Assembly (NCBI RefSeq): GCF_905147045.1
Contig: NC_065901.1
Location: forward strand, 5,518,001 to 5,582,000
Source of the DNA: Nymphalis io
Taxonomy: Eukaryota > Arthropoda > Insecta > Lepidoptera > Nymphalidae
Reading direction: 5' to 3'
Length of the DNA: 64,000 bases
In this document: piece after piece, positions 63,226-64,000 of the stretch
How positions within the stretch are numbered: the first letter of the stretch is position 1
Layout: each line of letters opens with the position of its first letter
Made by a program: the position numbers and the translations under genes
The notes under the pieces: model-generated
Told to the model about the DNA's origin: nothing
The model's input: the letters and a program-made list of their open reading frames with translations, nothing else
Database searches by the model: none

Positions 63226-63543
63226 CAGTAACAGCCTGTGAATGTCCCACTGCTGAGCTAAGGCCTCCTATATATTTTTGAGAAGAAGGTTAGGAGCTTA
63301 TTCCACCAAGCTGCTCTAATGCGGGTTGGTGGAATACACATGTGGCAGAATTTCAGTAAAATTAGACACATGCAGGTTTCCTCACGATGTTTTCCTTCAC
63401 CGTCAAACACGAGATGAATTATAATCACAAATTAAGCACATGAAAATTCAGTGGTGCTTCGCCGGGTTTGAACCCACGATCATTGTTTAAGATTCATACG
63501 TTTTTACCACTGGGCTATCTCGGCTTATCAATCAGATGAAACT
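63226..63543 (-). mobile_element. SINE family A, full length with target-site duplication
   Basis: A complete copy flanked by CTAATCGTATTTTA at 63212-63225 and 63544-63557, a perfect 14-bp duplication. The head with A and B boxes is at the right; about 16 extra bases follow the usual head end at 63527. Confidence 0.9.
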
Positions 63544-63557
63544 CTAATCGTATTTTA

Positions 63558-64000
63558 ATGTTAGGGTTAATATCGAATGCAATGATTTACATTATATATA
63601 AATAAAAAAAAATTACAATTTTTAAATTACTGATGTAAAACATTGTTATTAATCAGTTTTAAATAATGTTAATACTAATTTACAAAATATATGTATACTC
63701 GCACTATCCTATAATATGTATTTCTTCATTAAGAACATATTATCCATTTAAATGTTCCTCCCCACAAAAAATCGCCGCTGCATAGCAACTTCTATACCCT
63801 TCAACCCATCACCACGAATATTATTTATACATATATAACTATGTACTTATTCAGAGACTGTACAACCGAGTTTCGCTAGTTCATTGTTTTATTTATTAAC
63901 ATAATTTGTAATGTAACATTACTTTACAAATAACTAAATGTAATTTCTATAAATTCCATTGTTAACTCTTATTAGTATAAAGTTAAGTTAGACCGTAAGC
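63558..64000. other. AT-rich non-coding, right edge
   Basis: Nothing recognised. Confidence 0.4.

Noticed and set aside
1..64000. CRISPR array, operon, prophage or bacterial insertion
   Set aside because: No regularly spaced repeats, no dense gene blocks, and composition and repeats are those of an insect nuclear genome.

Overview
The window is AT-rich, gene-poor nuclear DNA from an insect, almost certainly a moth or butterfly (Lepidoptera). The evidence is the set of repeats. A tRNA-derived SINE with clear A and B boxes is present in many copies. A second SINE family has a tRNA head and a long body. A third, abundant retroposon carries a poly(A) tail. RTE-type and CR1-like LINE fragments end in tails typical of Lepidoptera. 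There is no bacterial or phage content and no CRISPR array. Most open reading frames above 60 codons are chance ORFs in AT-rich DNA or lie inside repeats.

One host gene is supported: a long coding exon on the minus strand at 50775-51524. It has a good 3' splice acceptor, an internal ATG and a consensus CAG|GTAAGA donor. The 246 encoded residues resemble the cytoplasmic N-terminus of insect small-conductance calcium-activated potassium channels (SK, KCNN family). The assignment is from remembered family features, not a search. No transmembrane, pore or calmodulin-binding exons were found to the left, so the rest of the gene is probably beyond the window and most of the 50 kb left of the exon would be intron. 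DNA to the right would be a 5' UTR intron. A GC-rich patch at 49448-49657 behind a strong acceptor may be an alternative or cryptic exon.

The rest is a layered transposon landscape. The largest element is a GC-rich, inactivated RTE-clade LINE at about 29985-32870 on the plus strand, with an endonuclease and a reverse transcriptase domain. It has frameshifts, a premature stop, an inverted-repeat insertion and a C-terminal deletion. Short LINE tails lie at 21.5, 23.5, 38.0, 41.1 and 44.2 kb. SINE family A is found along the whole window, several copies with good target-site duplications. Two copies (1.4 and 61.5 kb) share an extra 155 bp, suggesting 3' transduction. Simple TA repeats, a 151-bp tandem duplication and several perfect hairpins complete the picture.

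The elements appear to work in pairs. The SINE A tail resembles the RTE tail, and the poly(A) retroposon tail resembles the CR1-like LINE tail, which suggests that each short element borrows the machinery of its LINE partner. I did not find a convincing new multi-gene system. Repeat family names and boundaries are by eye.
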